A DNA stretch of 36,545 nucleotides from JAYRGC01 sp041908065 (GCA_041908065.1 JAYRGC010000033.1:1-36545); one strand, 5' to 3'; shown: positions 7,177 to 15,394, counted from the first letter of the stretch. Program-made: numbers and translations. Notes: a model not told the origin generated them from the letters alone.

Positions 7177-8307
7177 ATGTGGATACACGAACACGACAAC
7201 TGGCCTGATTTTACTTGGGATGCCAAGGCGTTGGCGGGGAAGCTAGCCGACGTTCGCCACCAGCAGGGGCGTTTGCTGGGGCGCATGGAAGGGTTGGGCT
7301 TTGACCTGCGGCGCGAGGCCAGCCTTGAAACGCTCACCAGCGACGTTGTGAAATCCTCGGCCATCGAAGGCGAGATCCTTAATCCCGAAGAGGTGCGATC
7401 CTCCATTGCGCGGCGTTTGGGGCTGGATATTGCGGGGCTTGTTCCCGCCAGTCGCCATGTCGAAGGCATTGTCGAGATGATGCTGGACGCCACGCAGAAA
7501 TTTTCCAAACCGCTGACGAAGGATCGGCTCTTTGGCTGGCACGCAGCTCTGTTTCCAACCGGGCGCAGCGGCATGCACAAAATCACCGTCGGCGGCTGGC
7601 GCACGGCGGAAGCGGGCGCGATGCAGGTTATTTCCGGCCCAGCAGGGCGCGAAAAGGTTCATTTCGAAGCCCCCAACGCAAAGCGTCTTGAGAAGGAAAC
7701 CAAAACCTTCCTCGCATGGTTTGAAAAGAAAGCTGATCTTGATGCCGTGTTAAAGGCGGGCATAGCGCATTTCTGGTTTGTGACGATTCATCCGTTCGAA
7801 GACGGCAACGGGCGCATTGCGCGAGCAATTGGCGATATGGCCTTGGCGCGTGCCGACGGCACTGCGGATCGGTTTTATAGCCTTTCCGCCCAGATCGAAC
7901 GCGAGCGCAAAGCCTATTACGACCATCTGGAACGCCAACAGCGAAGCGACCTCGACATCACGGATTGGCTGTCATGGTTTCTGGACTGCATGGGCCACGC
8001 CATCGCCAACGCGGAAACGACGCTGGGCAATGTTCTGTTCAAGGCGGAGTTGTGGGCGAGGATCAACCAATCCCCTGTGAACGACCGCCAGCGCAACGTC
8101 ATCAACCGCATGCTTGAAGACGAGTTCAAAGGCTTCATAAACACGTCCAAATACGCCAAGCTCGCCAAGTGTTCGAACGACACCGCCCTGCGCGATATTC
8201 AGGATTTGGTATCACGAGGCATCCTCCTGCAAAACGAAGGCGGCGGACGCAGCACCAGCTATGCGTTGGCGGGAACATCTGAGCAAGGGCAAAACGCGGG
8301 CGGGTAG
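7177..8307 (+). CDS. Fic family protein (DUF4172-Fic-winged helix), self-inhibited type
   Basis: Fic domains transfer AMP (or another phosphate-linked group) from a nucleotide to hydroxyl side chains of target proteins. The 376-residue protein has a DUF4172-like N-terminus (MWIHEHDNWPDFTWD). Around residues 60-65 is the inhibitory helix motif SSAIEG, fitting (S/T)xxxE(G/N), whose glutamate blocks ATP positioning in class II Fic proteins. The complete catalytic motif HPFEDGNGRIAR is at about 205-216. A winged helix-turn-helix (about 300-365, YAKLAKCSNDTALRDIQDLVSRGIL) ends the protein. The ATG at 7177 has GGAGG eight bases upstream, better than the ATG at 7162. All catalytic residues are present. 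The last codons and TAG fall in a dispersed repeat (GCAAAACGCGGGCGGGTA), which probably replaced the original end. No separate antitoxin gene is adjacent. Confidence 0.9.
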   Translation: MWIHEHDNWPDFTWDAKALAGKLADVRHQQGRLLGRMEGLGFDLRREASLETLTSDVVKSSAIEGEILNPEEVRSSIARRLGLDIAGLVPASRHVEGIVEMMLDATQKFSKPLTKDRLFGWHAALFPTGRSGMHKITVGGWRTAEAGAMQVISGPAGREKVHFEAPNAKRLEKETKTFLAWFEKKADLDAVLKAGIAHFWFVTIHPFEDGNGRIARAIGDMALARADGTADRFYSLSAQIERERKAYYDHLERQQRSDLDITDWLSWFLDCMGHAIANAETTLGNVLFKAELWARINQSPVNDRQRNVINRMLEDEFKGFINTSKYAKLAKCSNDTALRDIQDLVSRGILLQNEGGGRSTSYALAGTSEQGQNAGG

Positions 8308-8561
8308 TTTTACATCCAAACGCAACAACAATCACTGTCATCTACCCTGTTACAGCCAAAGGCTGTCTTGCGAAGTTATAGCCAAAGGCTGTCTTGCGAG
8401 CCGCCACACCTTTGGTTTGGACAGCGTTAAACGCTGTCGGGCGGCGAAGCAATCCAGACCTTATGGAACAACGGCACTGGATTGCTTCGCCGCCTGAAGA
8501 AGGCGGCTCGCAATGACGGCCATTTTGGAAAGGCAAGACCCATCCGTTTTGCGTAAGAGCC
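8289..8561. repeat. Composite MITE-like element containing palindromic copy 2
   Basis: This fills the whole 300-base gap between fic and the copper oxidase gene. The outer ends are GCAAAACGCGGGCGGGTA at the left and the inverse of GGCTCTTACGCAAAACGGATGGG at the right (ending AGAGCC at 8556-8561). Within it, 8391-8516 is a copy of the GCGAGCC...GGCTCGCAATGAC palindrome with GAAGCAATCCAG / CTGGATTGCTTC arms. Two copies of AGCCAAAGGCTGTCTTGCGA precede the palindrome. The left end overlaps the last codons of fic. Confidence 0.75.
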
Positions 8562-8607
8562 TGATTTAAGATACCTTGTTGCTCCATTTGGCGGACAGCT
8601 TGGCATC

Positions 8608-10116
8608 CTACGCCATCCCATACTCCACGAAATCCATCATTCCTGTAGCCATGTGGTAGAGGTGGTGGCAGTGGAGAGGCCATTTCTTGCCCTGATTATC
8701 GGCGTCGAAGGCTATTTTTACGCTTTGCTTGGGCGGAACCAGAACGGTGTCGCGGACGGCTCCCTTGATCGGCTTTCCGTTGACGGCGACGACCTGAAAG
8801 TGGTGGCCGTGCAGATGGATCGGGTGCGCCATCGCCGATTTATTGTTTAGCGTGACGTGGACGCGATCGCCTTTTTTCACCGCCAGAATTTTCGCCCCGT
8901 CAGGCTTTCTCAATCTCATGCCCCAAACGTACGGATCCATCGTTCCCGTCAAGTCGTAGACGGCGGAAACGTCCGCCCGTTTATCGGAAAGCGGGGCAGG
9001 GGATCTCAACCTCTTTTCCAACGCCAGATCGAGTATCGGGGCTTTGGCCTGAGAAACCGAGGGTATTTTCCTTATTTCCGCCCCCGCCGCCGCGAGGATT
9101 ATTCCGGTCTGTTCCACCGCTCCTTCGCGGCGCATTAAAACAGGCCACGCCGCCTTTTCCTTGGGTAACGATATGCGAATGTCGACGCGCTGCCCCATGC
9201 TGATGGGGAACCTTTTGCCGGAGAGGGGAACGGCGTCCATTCCGTCCACGGCGATCAGCTCGCCGGACAACTCGCCCAGATCCACGGTGAATCCGGTGGA
9301 GGTCGCCGCGTTGATGATCCTCAATCGCGCCCGTCCTCCCGCTTCCACCTTGAACACCTCCGGATCGTCCAGCGTCCTGTCGTTGGCCAGATAGGCGTCG
9401 TATTCAAGATCGTTCACGTCCATGCCGCCAGACTGACCGCCCGCGCCCATGTTCATGCCGATTTCCATGTCCATATCCATGATTTCCTTCATCATGGCTT
9501 CGTGTTCGTTGGCCGACATTCCCGCCATATCATGGTGCATCGAGGCCATGTCGTGTCCGCCGCCGTGCGCCATGCCGCCTTTGAGATAGGCCAACAGCTC
9601 CTCCGGCGTCTTGAAGGAGAAATCGTGCAACAAAACCACTATTTCCTGCTCGTCGGGGGAGGGGTCGTTACGGATAATCAACGGAGCCGCCAAAAGGTTT
9701 TGCTCCTGCAACGTATGCGCGTGCATCCAGTTGGTTCCGGCGGCGTTTAACGGAAAATTATAGCTGTAGACCGAGTTCGGTTTCAGCAGCGGTTGAGTGA
9801 CATCCGGCACGCCGTCCATTTCCCACGGCGGAGTCAATCCGTGCCAATGGATAAGGGTGGCTTCGTCGGTTTCGTTCGCCAAAACCACGTTGAAAATATC
9901 GCCTTTGTTGAACGTCAAACCGCTGCGTCCTTGATCGTCCAACAGCCCGTATACTTTGGCGGATCGCTTGTTGATTTCCAACGTGCGATAAGCGACGCGC
10001 AATCGCCGCGCCGGAGCCGCCAACTCGGCCGCCGCCAACACCGACTGAGGCACAGCCCCCAACATAGCCAGCATTCCGGTGGTCTTTATAAAGCTGCGGC
10101 GGGATATAATCGTCAT
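8608..10116 (-). CDS. Tat-exported multicopper oxidase (CopA-like)
   Basis: Periplasmic laccase-type oxidase, likely for copper tolerance by oxidising Cu(I). The N-terminus MTIISRRSFIKTTGML is a twin-arginine signal, so the folded enzyme would be exported with its copper. All four copper-ligand motifs are visible: HWHG (90-93), HAH (132-134), HPIHLHGHHF (about 431-440) and HCHHLYHMATGMM (from about 482). A Met/His-rich stretch at about 182-232 (HDMASMHHDM, EIMDMDMEIGMNM) resembles the copper-binding inserts of CopA/CueO. The ATG at 10116 starts the Tat signal; the open frame continues to 10218 without a signal-like sequence. No copB or copper-responsive regulator is adjacent. Confidence 0.92.
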   Translation of the reverse strand: MTIISRRSFIKTTGMLAMLGAVPQSVLAAAELAAPARRLRVAYRTLEINKRSAKVYGLLDDQGRSGLTFNKGDIFNVVLANETDEATLIHWHGLTPPWEMDGVPDVTQPLLKPNSVYSYNFPLNAAGTNWMHAHTLQEQNLLAAPLIIRNDPSPDEQEIVVLLHDFSFKTPEELLAYLKGGMAHGGGHDMASMHHDMAGMSANEHEAMMKEIMDMDMEIGMNMGAGGQSGGMDVNDLEYDAYLANDRTLDDPEVFKVEAGGRARLRIINAATSTGFTVDLGELSGELIAVDGMDAVPLSGKRFPISMGQRVDIRISLPKEKAAWPVLMRREGAVEQTGIILAAAGAEIRKIPSVSQAKAPILDLALEKRLRSPAPLSDKRADVSAVYDLTGTMDPYVWGMRLRKPDGAKILAVKKGDRVHVTLNNKSAMAHPIHLHGHHFQVVAVNGKPIKGAVRDTVLVPPKQSVKIAFDADNQGKKWPLHCHHLYHMATGMMDFVEYGMA

Positions 10117-10219
10117 GGGAGGCCTCTTTGGGAATGGACAAGCACCATATGGGGCGGCTATGGCTAAATTGGGGCAACAAATTTCAGTTTGGAATTCAAC
10201 AGGGCAGGATAACAGCAAT

Positions 10220-10372
10220 ATCCGGCATTGTCTGGAACAGTTCCGCCGTCGGACAAAAGTTGTCTCAAAATCCGGTGAAATGGTCGATCTGCCCTTGCGG
10301 CTTTATCACCACCTGCGCGAGCCGCGAAATTACGCCACTCTCGCAGCGGTTGCTTTGTCTATTTTTGGTTAG
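10220..10372 (+). pseudogene. Transposase C-terminal remnant, IS1-like (copy A)
   Basis: Fifty codons without a start, ending in TAG at 10370-10372: IRHCLEQFRRRTKVVSKSGE, then MVDLPLRLYHHLREP and ALSIFG. The RHxLxxFRRRTKxxSKSxEM pattern is like the C-terminus of IS1-family transposases. The first 143 bases (10220-10362) are repeated at 11962-12104 with three differences. The catalytic part of the transposase and the terminal inverted repeats are gone. It overlaps the end of the GNAT-DUF2268 gene on the other strand and supplies that gene's stop codon. Confidence 0.6.
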
Positions 10373-11798
10373 GACTTTCCTTGTGATTAGCGTTGTGCAC
10401 GCGCCGCCACAGTGGAACGCGGGGCAGCGGGATGATGAGATGATCGCGTGGCGGCGGGCTATCTTCAGCAAACGAAGTACTGCGGTCATTCGAGGAAAAA
10501 TTCGCCGAAGAAGGATCAACCCAATGAAAACTTCTTTCTGCCCAAGCCAGGATGCTGTCTGAAGTAATTTTTCCGTCTTGCACCAAGTCTGATTTCCAGT
10601 GATTGAGGATCTGATCATTAGGTGTACGCATAGCGTCATCCATGGAATGGCCGGAAGTCAAATAATTAGCGACAATGGCGTGGCCGAGGGGATACCCACC
10701 AAAAGCTTCGTTTGGCCTATCGCCCTCATTCTTCATGCCGAACATCCAGTAATTGTAAGCCCTATCTTCTCTTGAGGTATCAAGGACAGGCAGCACTCTC
10801 TCGATATACGCCGCAAAGGCATCGACGCTTGATGGCTTATTGAAGTCAGCAGGAGGAAATCCGGCAAGCACCTCGGCTTTTAGGGCAAACCCTTCGGAAA
10901 GGATGGCGTCGCCAACGGTGTTAACGGAAATGCCAAGATGGTCTGCTCGCACGATATGATTACATTCGTGAGGAATCAGACGTTTCAAAGCGTTCTGAAA
11001 ACCGGGCGTTTTAATTTTGTCGGGATTAACGGACATCGTGATTGTGTGGTTGCCCGCTTGAATGCCCAACCCCATATCTGGTTCCGGACGTGCAGTGCGC
11101 TGAAAGATCTCAACCGTAACCCTATCAGCAGGCATTCCCTGTTCACGGGCTTTCGAGAAACCATCACTCAGGCAATTCCTCAATATTTTGACTTGCTCAA
11201 AATCAAGTCGCTTCAGCTTGATAGCTTTTCCTGCCATCCATGACTCTGGCTCCGGTAGTGTAACAACCACATTAGGAGAAAATTGAAATGCAGCGGGAGA
11301 TGCATACAAAAGGTCTAATCTCATCTCGATGTGTTTTGAATGAGGGTCTCCTCCATCGATTATCTCAAAACCTTGTTTTTCGAGCAAGTGATGAGCCGCT
11401 TCACCTCTTAATGTCCCAAGACGAATAAAATGAGCTCCGCGTGAACAAGCCTCATCGATTCCTCTTTGGACAAGGGCTGCACCTATTTTTCTTCCCCGAA
11501 AATCTGGATCAACCGCTGTAGACCAGAACCAACAGTATGGTGCGCCGTCTTCCCTGTTTTTCTCAAGCGATGCAAGCGCGAAACCGACAAGTCTGCCCTC
11601 ATTTGTATGCGCATAAACACCGAAGAAGTTCGGCCTTTCATAAGCTTCTTTCAAGCCAGAAAAAACTTTATCCCGTGTGTACTCTCTATGTGGCCAGTTG
11701 GAATCTTTGAAGGCGTCAATGACCAAGCTGACAATCTCCTCCAAAGGCACTCCGGAGGGAGGTTTGTCATTCAGAGAATATTTTATATCGTCGACCAC
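10359..11798 (-). CDS. GNAT acetyltransferase fused to a DUF2268-like zinc metallopeptidase
   Basis: The N-terminal half is a GNAT N-acetyltransferase fold: beta strands around GRLVGFALASLEKN, and the acetyl-CoA loop VDPDFRGRKIGAALVQRGID, ending near HLLEKQGFEII. The C-terminal half resembles DUF2268 predicted Zn-dependent proteases: the HExxH motif HECNH (residues 287-291 counted from the GTG at 11828), a candidate third ligand in ILSEGFA (311-315), and the late motif GGYPLGHAIVANYL. Substrates of either domain are unknown. I prefer the GTG at 11798, which has AGGGGAG about six bases upstream; the longest frame starts at a GTG at 11828 with no ribosome binding site. Nearly identical transposase remnants flank the gene, suggesting acquisition as a unit. 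The stop TAG lies within one of them. Confidence 0.78.
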   Translation of the reverse strand: MVDDIKYSLNDKPPSGVPLEEIVSLVIDAFKDSNWPHREYTRDKVFSGLKEAYERPNFFGVYAHTNEGRLVGFALASLEKNREDGAPYCWFWSTAVDPDFRGRKIGAALVQRGIDEACSRGAHFIRLGTLRGEAAHHLLEKQGFEIIDGGDPHSKHIEMRLDLLYASPAAFQFSPNVVVTLPEPESWMAGKAIKLKRLDFEQVKILRNCLSDGFSKAREQGMPADRVTVEIFQRTARPEPDMGLGIQAGNHTITMSVNPDKIKTPGFQNALKRLIPHECNHIVRADHLGISVNTVGDAILSEGFALKAEVLAGFPPADFNKPSSVDAFAAYIERVLPVLDTSREDRAYNYWMFGMKNEGDRPNEAFGGYPLGHAIVANYLTSGHSMDDAMRTPNDQILNHWKSDLVQDGKITSDSILAWAERSFHWVDPSSANFSSNDRSTSFAEDSPPPRDHLIIPLPRVPLWRRVHNANHKESPNQK

Positions 11799-11961
11799 AA
11801 CATTCTCCCCTGCATGCAGGACGAGCACATCAAACGATCGGGAAGTTTATCACAAAAGCGTGTAGATATTCTTAATCGTCGGCAAACGACTAAAATCCAG
11901 GTCTAAGCCGCTCCCCAAAATTCAGACCAGTGATATAACTTGGGTACGGAAATGGATATGG

Positions 11962-12108
11962 ATCCGGCATTGTCTGGAACAGTTCCGCCGTTGGACAAAA
12001 GTTGTCTCAAAATCCGGTGAAATGGTCGATCTGCCCTTGCGGCTTTATCACCACCTGCGCGAGCCGCAAAATTACGCCGCTCTCGCAGCGGTTGCTTTGT
12101 CTATCTAA
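11962..12108 (+). pseudogene. Transposase C-terminal remnant, IS1-like (copy B)
   Basis: Second copy of the fragment described at 10220-10372, in the same orientation: IRHCLEQFRRWTKVVSKSGE through AAVALSI and TAA at 12106-12108. Identity with copy A covers 143 bases with three substitutions (C/T, G/A, A/G) and stops abruptly at both ends. Outside the identical block the flanks of the two copies differ. Confidence 0.6.
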
Positions 12109-12196
12109 GCAAACGACGCTTCAATTCAACACTCGATTTAACATAATATATCTTATGCGACAATCGCGGTTGTTGTTGCATGGGTGCTTCGACAAC

Positions 12197-12211
12197 CGTT
12201 CGACAGGCTCA
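12197..12211. repeat. Arm of the TTCGACAGG palindromic repeat at the hemW end
   Basis: CGTTCGACAGGCTCA matches one arm of the palindrome inserted in leuB (CTTCGACAGGTTCAG) at most positions. It is followed by GGCTCAGCGACCACCGCG, which contains the hemW stop codon. Only one arm is clear here, so this is a partial copy. Confidence 0.45.
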
Positions 12212-12221
12212 CGGCGGCGGC

Positions 12222-13427
12222 TCAGCGACCACCGCGCGTTAATTCGGCGATGACTGCATCAAGGCGCAAGGTTCCGGCCAAGGTGGTGCGCAAGCGTCGG
12301 GAGGCTGTATCACGGCCTCCTTCTCCGTCGTCCCATTCCAGCCAGCCTTCATCCCTCATGCGGGATACCTTTTCACGGCTTAAAAAGCCTCCTACAAGCT
12401 CGCAGGAATGTTCCTCGCGCCACTCGGAGGCGCATAGTCCTTCGCGCAATCGCAGTCCCATCAGCAAGGCTTCCAACATGGCCGCGTCAGGCGATATTTC
12501 CTCGCGGGTTTTAGAGCCGTGGCCGCATCGCGAAACGGCGTCCATCCACGCATCAGGAGCGCGGTGATTTTCCGTAGCCGTTCGCGCGGGATTTTTTCCG
12601 TTTTTTTCTGCAGCAAAGCGTCCGTGCGCGCCCGGGCCGATGCCAAGATAATCGCGGTATTTCCAGTACTGCAAGTTATGGCGGCTTTGTTCTGAGGCAG
12701 CGGCATAATTGGAGATTTCATAAAGCGGCAAACCGGCCTCGGCCATGATTCCCGCCGTAGCCTCGTACATTTCCGCCGCCGCGTCTTCATCGCTTGTTAA
12801 GATTTCCCCGCCATCAGATAACGCCTTGAATCTTGTATGTTTTTCTATTGTAAGTTGATAAAGCGACATATGTTTGGCTCCAAAAGCCAAGGATTCCGCC
12901 AATTCTTCTTGCCATGCCTGCGGGGTTTGCCCCCTTATGCCGTATATCAGATCAAAGCTATAGCGCGGGAAATGCTTGGCCGCCAACGCGATTGCCCCCC
13001 TCGCCTCGTTCGCGTCGTGCGCCCGTCCTAAAAACCGCAAAGTGTCGTCGCGCAAGGATTGCACGCCCAAGGACAGGCGGTTGATTCCGGCGGCGCGGAA
13101 GGCGGCGAATTTTTCCGCCTCCGCCGACGAAGGGTTGGCCTCCAGCGTTATCTCCGCGTCGTCGGCCATCCGCCAACCTTTGGCGACGGCGTTTAGGACG
13201 CCCTCGGCGACGCGAGGCGACATAAGCGACGGCGTGCCGCCGCCGAAGTACACCGAAACCACCTCGCGTTCCGGCAAAAGCGCGGCATAGGCGTTTATCT
13301 CGGCCTCATAGCTCCTTGCCCACCGCTCGAAATCCACGGCGTCTTTGGCCACCGCGCTGTTAAAATCGCAGTAAGGACATTTGGAAACGCAGTAAGGCCA
13401 ATGGATATAAACGGAAAGAGAACGCAT
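12222..13427 (-). CDS. hemW: Radical SAM heme chaperone HemW
   Basis: HemW-type proteins bind a 4Fe-4S cluster, SAM and heme, and deliver heme; they are often misannotated as coproporphyrinogen III oxidase. The cluster motif is YCVSKCPYCDF (Cys 13, 17 and 20: CxxxCxxC, with a Phe after the last Cys, as in HemW). Further landmarks are VYFGGGTPSLM, ITLEANPSS, RLSLGVQS and DLIYGIRGQT. Length is 401 residues, normal. The ATG overlaps the ispE stop codon by one base (TGATG), implying translational coupling; the longer frame upstream only reads through ispE. The last codons (RGGR) and TGA lie in repeat-derived sequence, so the extreme C-terminus is probably not ancestral. Confidence 0.92.
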   Translation of the reverse strand: MRSLSVYIHWPYCVSKCPYCDFNSAVAKDAVDFERWARSYEAEINAYAALLPEREVVSVYFGGGTPSLMSPRVAEGVLNAVAKGWRMADDAEITLEANPSSAEAEKFAAFRAAGINRLSLGVQSLRDDTLRFLGRAHDANEARGAIALAAKHFPRYSFDLIYGIRGQTPQAWQEELAESLAFGAKHMSLYQLTIEKHTRFKALSDGGEILTSDEDAAAEMYEATAGIMAEAGLPLYEISNYAAASEQSRHNLQYWKYRDYLGIGPGAHGRFAAEKNGKNPARTATENHRAPDAWMDAVSRCGHGSKTREEISPDAAMLEALLMGLRLREGLCASEWREEHSCELVGGFLSREKVSRMRDEGWLEWDDGEGGRDTASRRLRTTLAGTLRLDAVIAELTRGGR

Positions 13428-14296
13428 CAGCGCGAAACCGCGCAAGGTTTTACCCACCACGACGGATGCGACATGGCTATGGCTGCGGCTGCGGCCTCGG
13501 CGGCGGCGCGAGAGGGATACAGCCCGAAGCATGTGGCTCCGCTGCCAGACATCCGCGCCAACAGGCAATCTGGTGTGGAGGCGAGCGATTCCAATATCTC
13601 GGCTATTTCCGGCATGATGGCTATGGCGGCGGCGGCAAGGCTGTTTTCGCGCAGCAGCAGCATCTCGGCCAATTCGGCTGCGGTGGAGGGATCGCGCTCT
13701 AAAGGAGCGGCTTCGGCGAATTTTCCGCTGCGGCGTTTGTATACCTCGGGCGTCGGCAACGGACGGTTGGGATTGACCAGCACCATGTGCGTTTCCGGCA
13801 ACCGCGGCCCTGCCGCCAGTTCGCCTCCGACCCCGCGCAAATAGCAGGTTTTAGCGGCTATGCAGCAAGGTATGTCCTGCCCCAGCTCAGCCGCTACCTC
13901 GCGCAACAGGCCGTCGTTCGCGTCCATCCCCCATTTTTCCGCCAACAAGCGCAAAGCGGCGGCGGCGTCGCTGGAACCGCCGCCGATGCCGGAGGCTATG
14001 GGGAGGTTTTTGATCAGGGTGAACGAAACGTCCAAAGGCTTTCCCAACCGCTCCCCCAAGCGTCGGGCGGCGCGGACGATCAAGTTATTTTCCTGAGATT
14101 CTTGCGACAACCCCGAGGCCATCGGGCCTTCGACGCGAAGCGACAGCCCCTCGCCTTCTTCTATCCTCAATTCGTCTCCGGCGTCGACGAAAACCGTCAA
14201 GCTGTCCAAAAGATGATAGCCGTCCTCCGGCCTGCGCCCCAAAACGTGAAGATAGAGATTTATTTTGGCCGGAGCAGCCGTCACTTGTACTGGCAT
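13427..14296 (-). CDS. ispE: 4-diphosphocytidyl-2-C-methyl-D-erythritol kinase
   Basis: GHMP kinase of the MEP pathway to isopentenyl diphosphate; it phosphorylates the 2-hydroxyl of CDP-ME. The N-terminal motif PAKINLYLHVLGRRPEDGYH is characteristic. The GHMP phosphate-binding loop LPIASGIGGGSSDAAAA is at about 98-114, and a late glycine-rich motif (LARMSGSGATCFGLY) is near residue 245. Length is 289 residues, as expected. It overlaps the upstream exported-protein gene by 16 bases and the downstream hemW by one base, so the three probably form one transcription unit. The pathway supplies the undecaprenyl carrier used by the cell-wall enzymes elsewhere in the window. Confidence 0.95.
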   Translation of the reverse strand: MPVQVTAAPAKINLYLHVLGRRPEDGYHLLDSLTVFVDAGDELRIEEGEGLSLRVEGPMASGLSQESQENNLIVRAARRLGERLGKPLDVSFTLIKNLPIASGIGGGSSDAAAALRLLAEKWGMDANDGLLREVAAELGQDIPCCIAAKTCYLRGVGGELAAGPRLPETHMVLVNPNRPLPTPEVYKRRSGKFAEAAPLERDPSTAAELAEMLLLRENSLAAAAIAIMPEIAEILESLASTPDCLLARMSGSGATCFGLYPSRAAAEAAAAAIAMSHPSWWVKPCAVSR

Positions 14297-15294
14297 TTAG
14301 CCGCCTCGTCGCCTAGGTACTGCACCTCCAGCGATCGCGGAGAGACGCTGGACTGCGGCAAGGGGCACTTGGGAAAAGAGACAAGCTGAACGCCGTACTT
14401 ATTGCCTATTTTCCAGATCAATCCTCCGCGCTGCGGCAATTCGCCAGCGGGCTTGTTGCATATCGCCATCGGCATCAGGTCGATCGACTTCAACCGTCCC
14501 GAATAATCTATCGCCGCGCGCTGTCCCGAAAACACCTTGGCGGTATATGATCCGCCGCGTCCGCCGGAAACTGCCTCGTCGGTAGCGACGGAAAACGTTA
14601 TGCGAAGTTGGCAGTTGGCCGGAATCTGTTCCTTGGCGTAGCCCAGCAGGTTTTTGATGGCCATTACGTCCATCCGCCCCCATCTGTATTCCTGAAAAAC
14701 AGCCACGTTCACGCTGTACGGCATGGTTTTTCCGCCGGTCTCGTATTCCTTGGGGATGTCGGCCTCGTCGCTGAATATCGGAGGTGAGCTGTATTTAGCC
14801 CGCTTCTCGCTTTGCTTTTTATCTATATCCGCCTTCATCTTGGTCAACCATGCGGCGGTGTTTTTATCCAAGCCGCTCGTTATGTCGCGAACTTTCGCGG
14901 ATCCGGTGATCTGTTTCGCCAAATCTTCCCCGTCAGCGGTAGTCTTGCCGCCCGGGGTTATGTTTATCGGAGGCATGGAAAAATCTTTTATGGATTCCGG
15001 AGAAGGTTTTTGCGGCAAAGGGCTGCCCGGGCCGCATCCCTGCGCGGGGTTTTCGCATATCTTTTGTTCCGCTCCGGTCGCGGCGGGAGGCTTGGGCTGA
15101 TTAGCCGTCGGCGCAGGAGCCGGCTTGGGCGCAGGAGCGATCCCAATGTTGGGTTGGTTGGCGTTGCTGTTTTGCCCCGTCGACGGCAAAAGCACCCCCG
15201 CCGCCCAAGAAGGCGCGAAAGGCAAACCGCAAAGGCAAAGGCCGAACGTCAAAATCGCGAAAGAGCGAAAAGGCGGCAAAAAGTCCGAACGCAT
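14281..15294 (-). CDS. Unrecognised exported protein with Pro-rich linker
   Basis: I do not recognise this 337-residue protein. The N-terminus (MRSDFLPPFRSFAILTF, then LCLCGLPFAPSWAAG) is a signal peptide with likely cleavage after the WAA. A Pro/Ala/Asn-rich stretch follows (APAPKPAPAPTANQPKPPA), then a mixed region, then a compact C-terminal domain with several Cys (residues within NPAQGCGPG, PANCQLRITF, MAICNKPAG, SFPKCPL, AAKCQYK) that could form disulfides in the periplasm. The C-terminal part from about SVNVAVFQEYRWGRMDVMAI looks globular. The ATG at 15294 begins the signal peptide. It overlaps ispE by 16 bases, an unusual operon partner. An outer-membrane or secreted role is possible but not shown. 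Confidence 0.7.
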   Translation of the reverse strand: MRSDFLPPFRSFAILTFGLCLCGLPFAPSWAAGVLLPSTGQNSNANQPNIGIAPAPKPAPAPTANQPKPPAATGAEQKICENPAQGCGPGSPLPQKPSPESIKDFSMPPINITPGGKTTADGEDLAKQITGSAKVRDITSGLDKNTAAWLTKMKADIDKKQSEKRAKYSSPPIFSDEADIPKEYETGGKTMPYSVNVAVFQEYRWGRMDVMAIKNLLGYAKEQIPANCQLRITFSVATDEAVSGGRGGSYTAKVFSGQRAAIDYSGRLKSIDLMPMAICNKPAGELPQRGGLIWKIGNKYGVQLVSFPKCPLPQSSVSPRSLEVQYLGDEAAKCQYK

Positions 15295-15394
15295 ACAACC
15301 CCCGCCGGATGCAGTGGAGAATTCGGGATCATAATCCCATAAATTCCCCACGGAATCGAGAGCATTGTTTCAGAACGCTTGCGTCCCACTGTTT

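Larger units (their letters stand above)
11829..12221. other. Gene-free stretch with transposase scar and repeat arm
   Basis: Apart from the transposase remnant at 11962-12108 and the TTCGACAGG repeat arm near 12197, I see no coding sequence. An A+T-rich run at about 12120-12160 could hold a promoter, but no matched -35/-10 pair is convincing. Confidence 0.5.

Noticed and set aside
6966..7208. Plus-strand frame between tRNA-Ser and fic
   Set aside because: It starts at the tRNA end, runs through the fic promoter and overlaps the fic start; no ribosome binding site.
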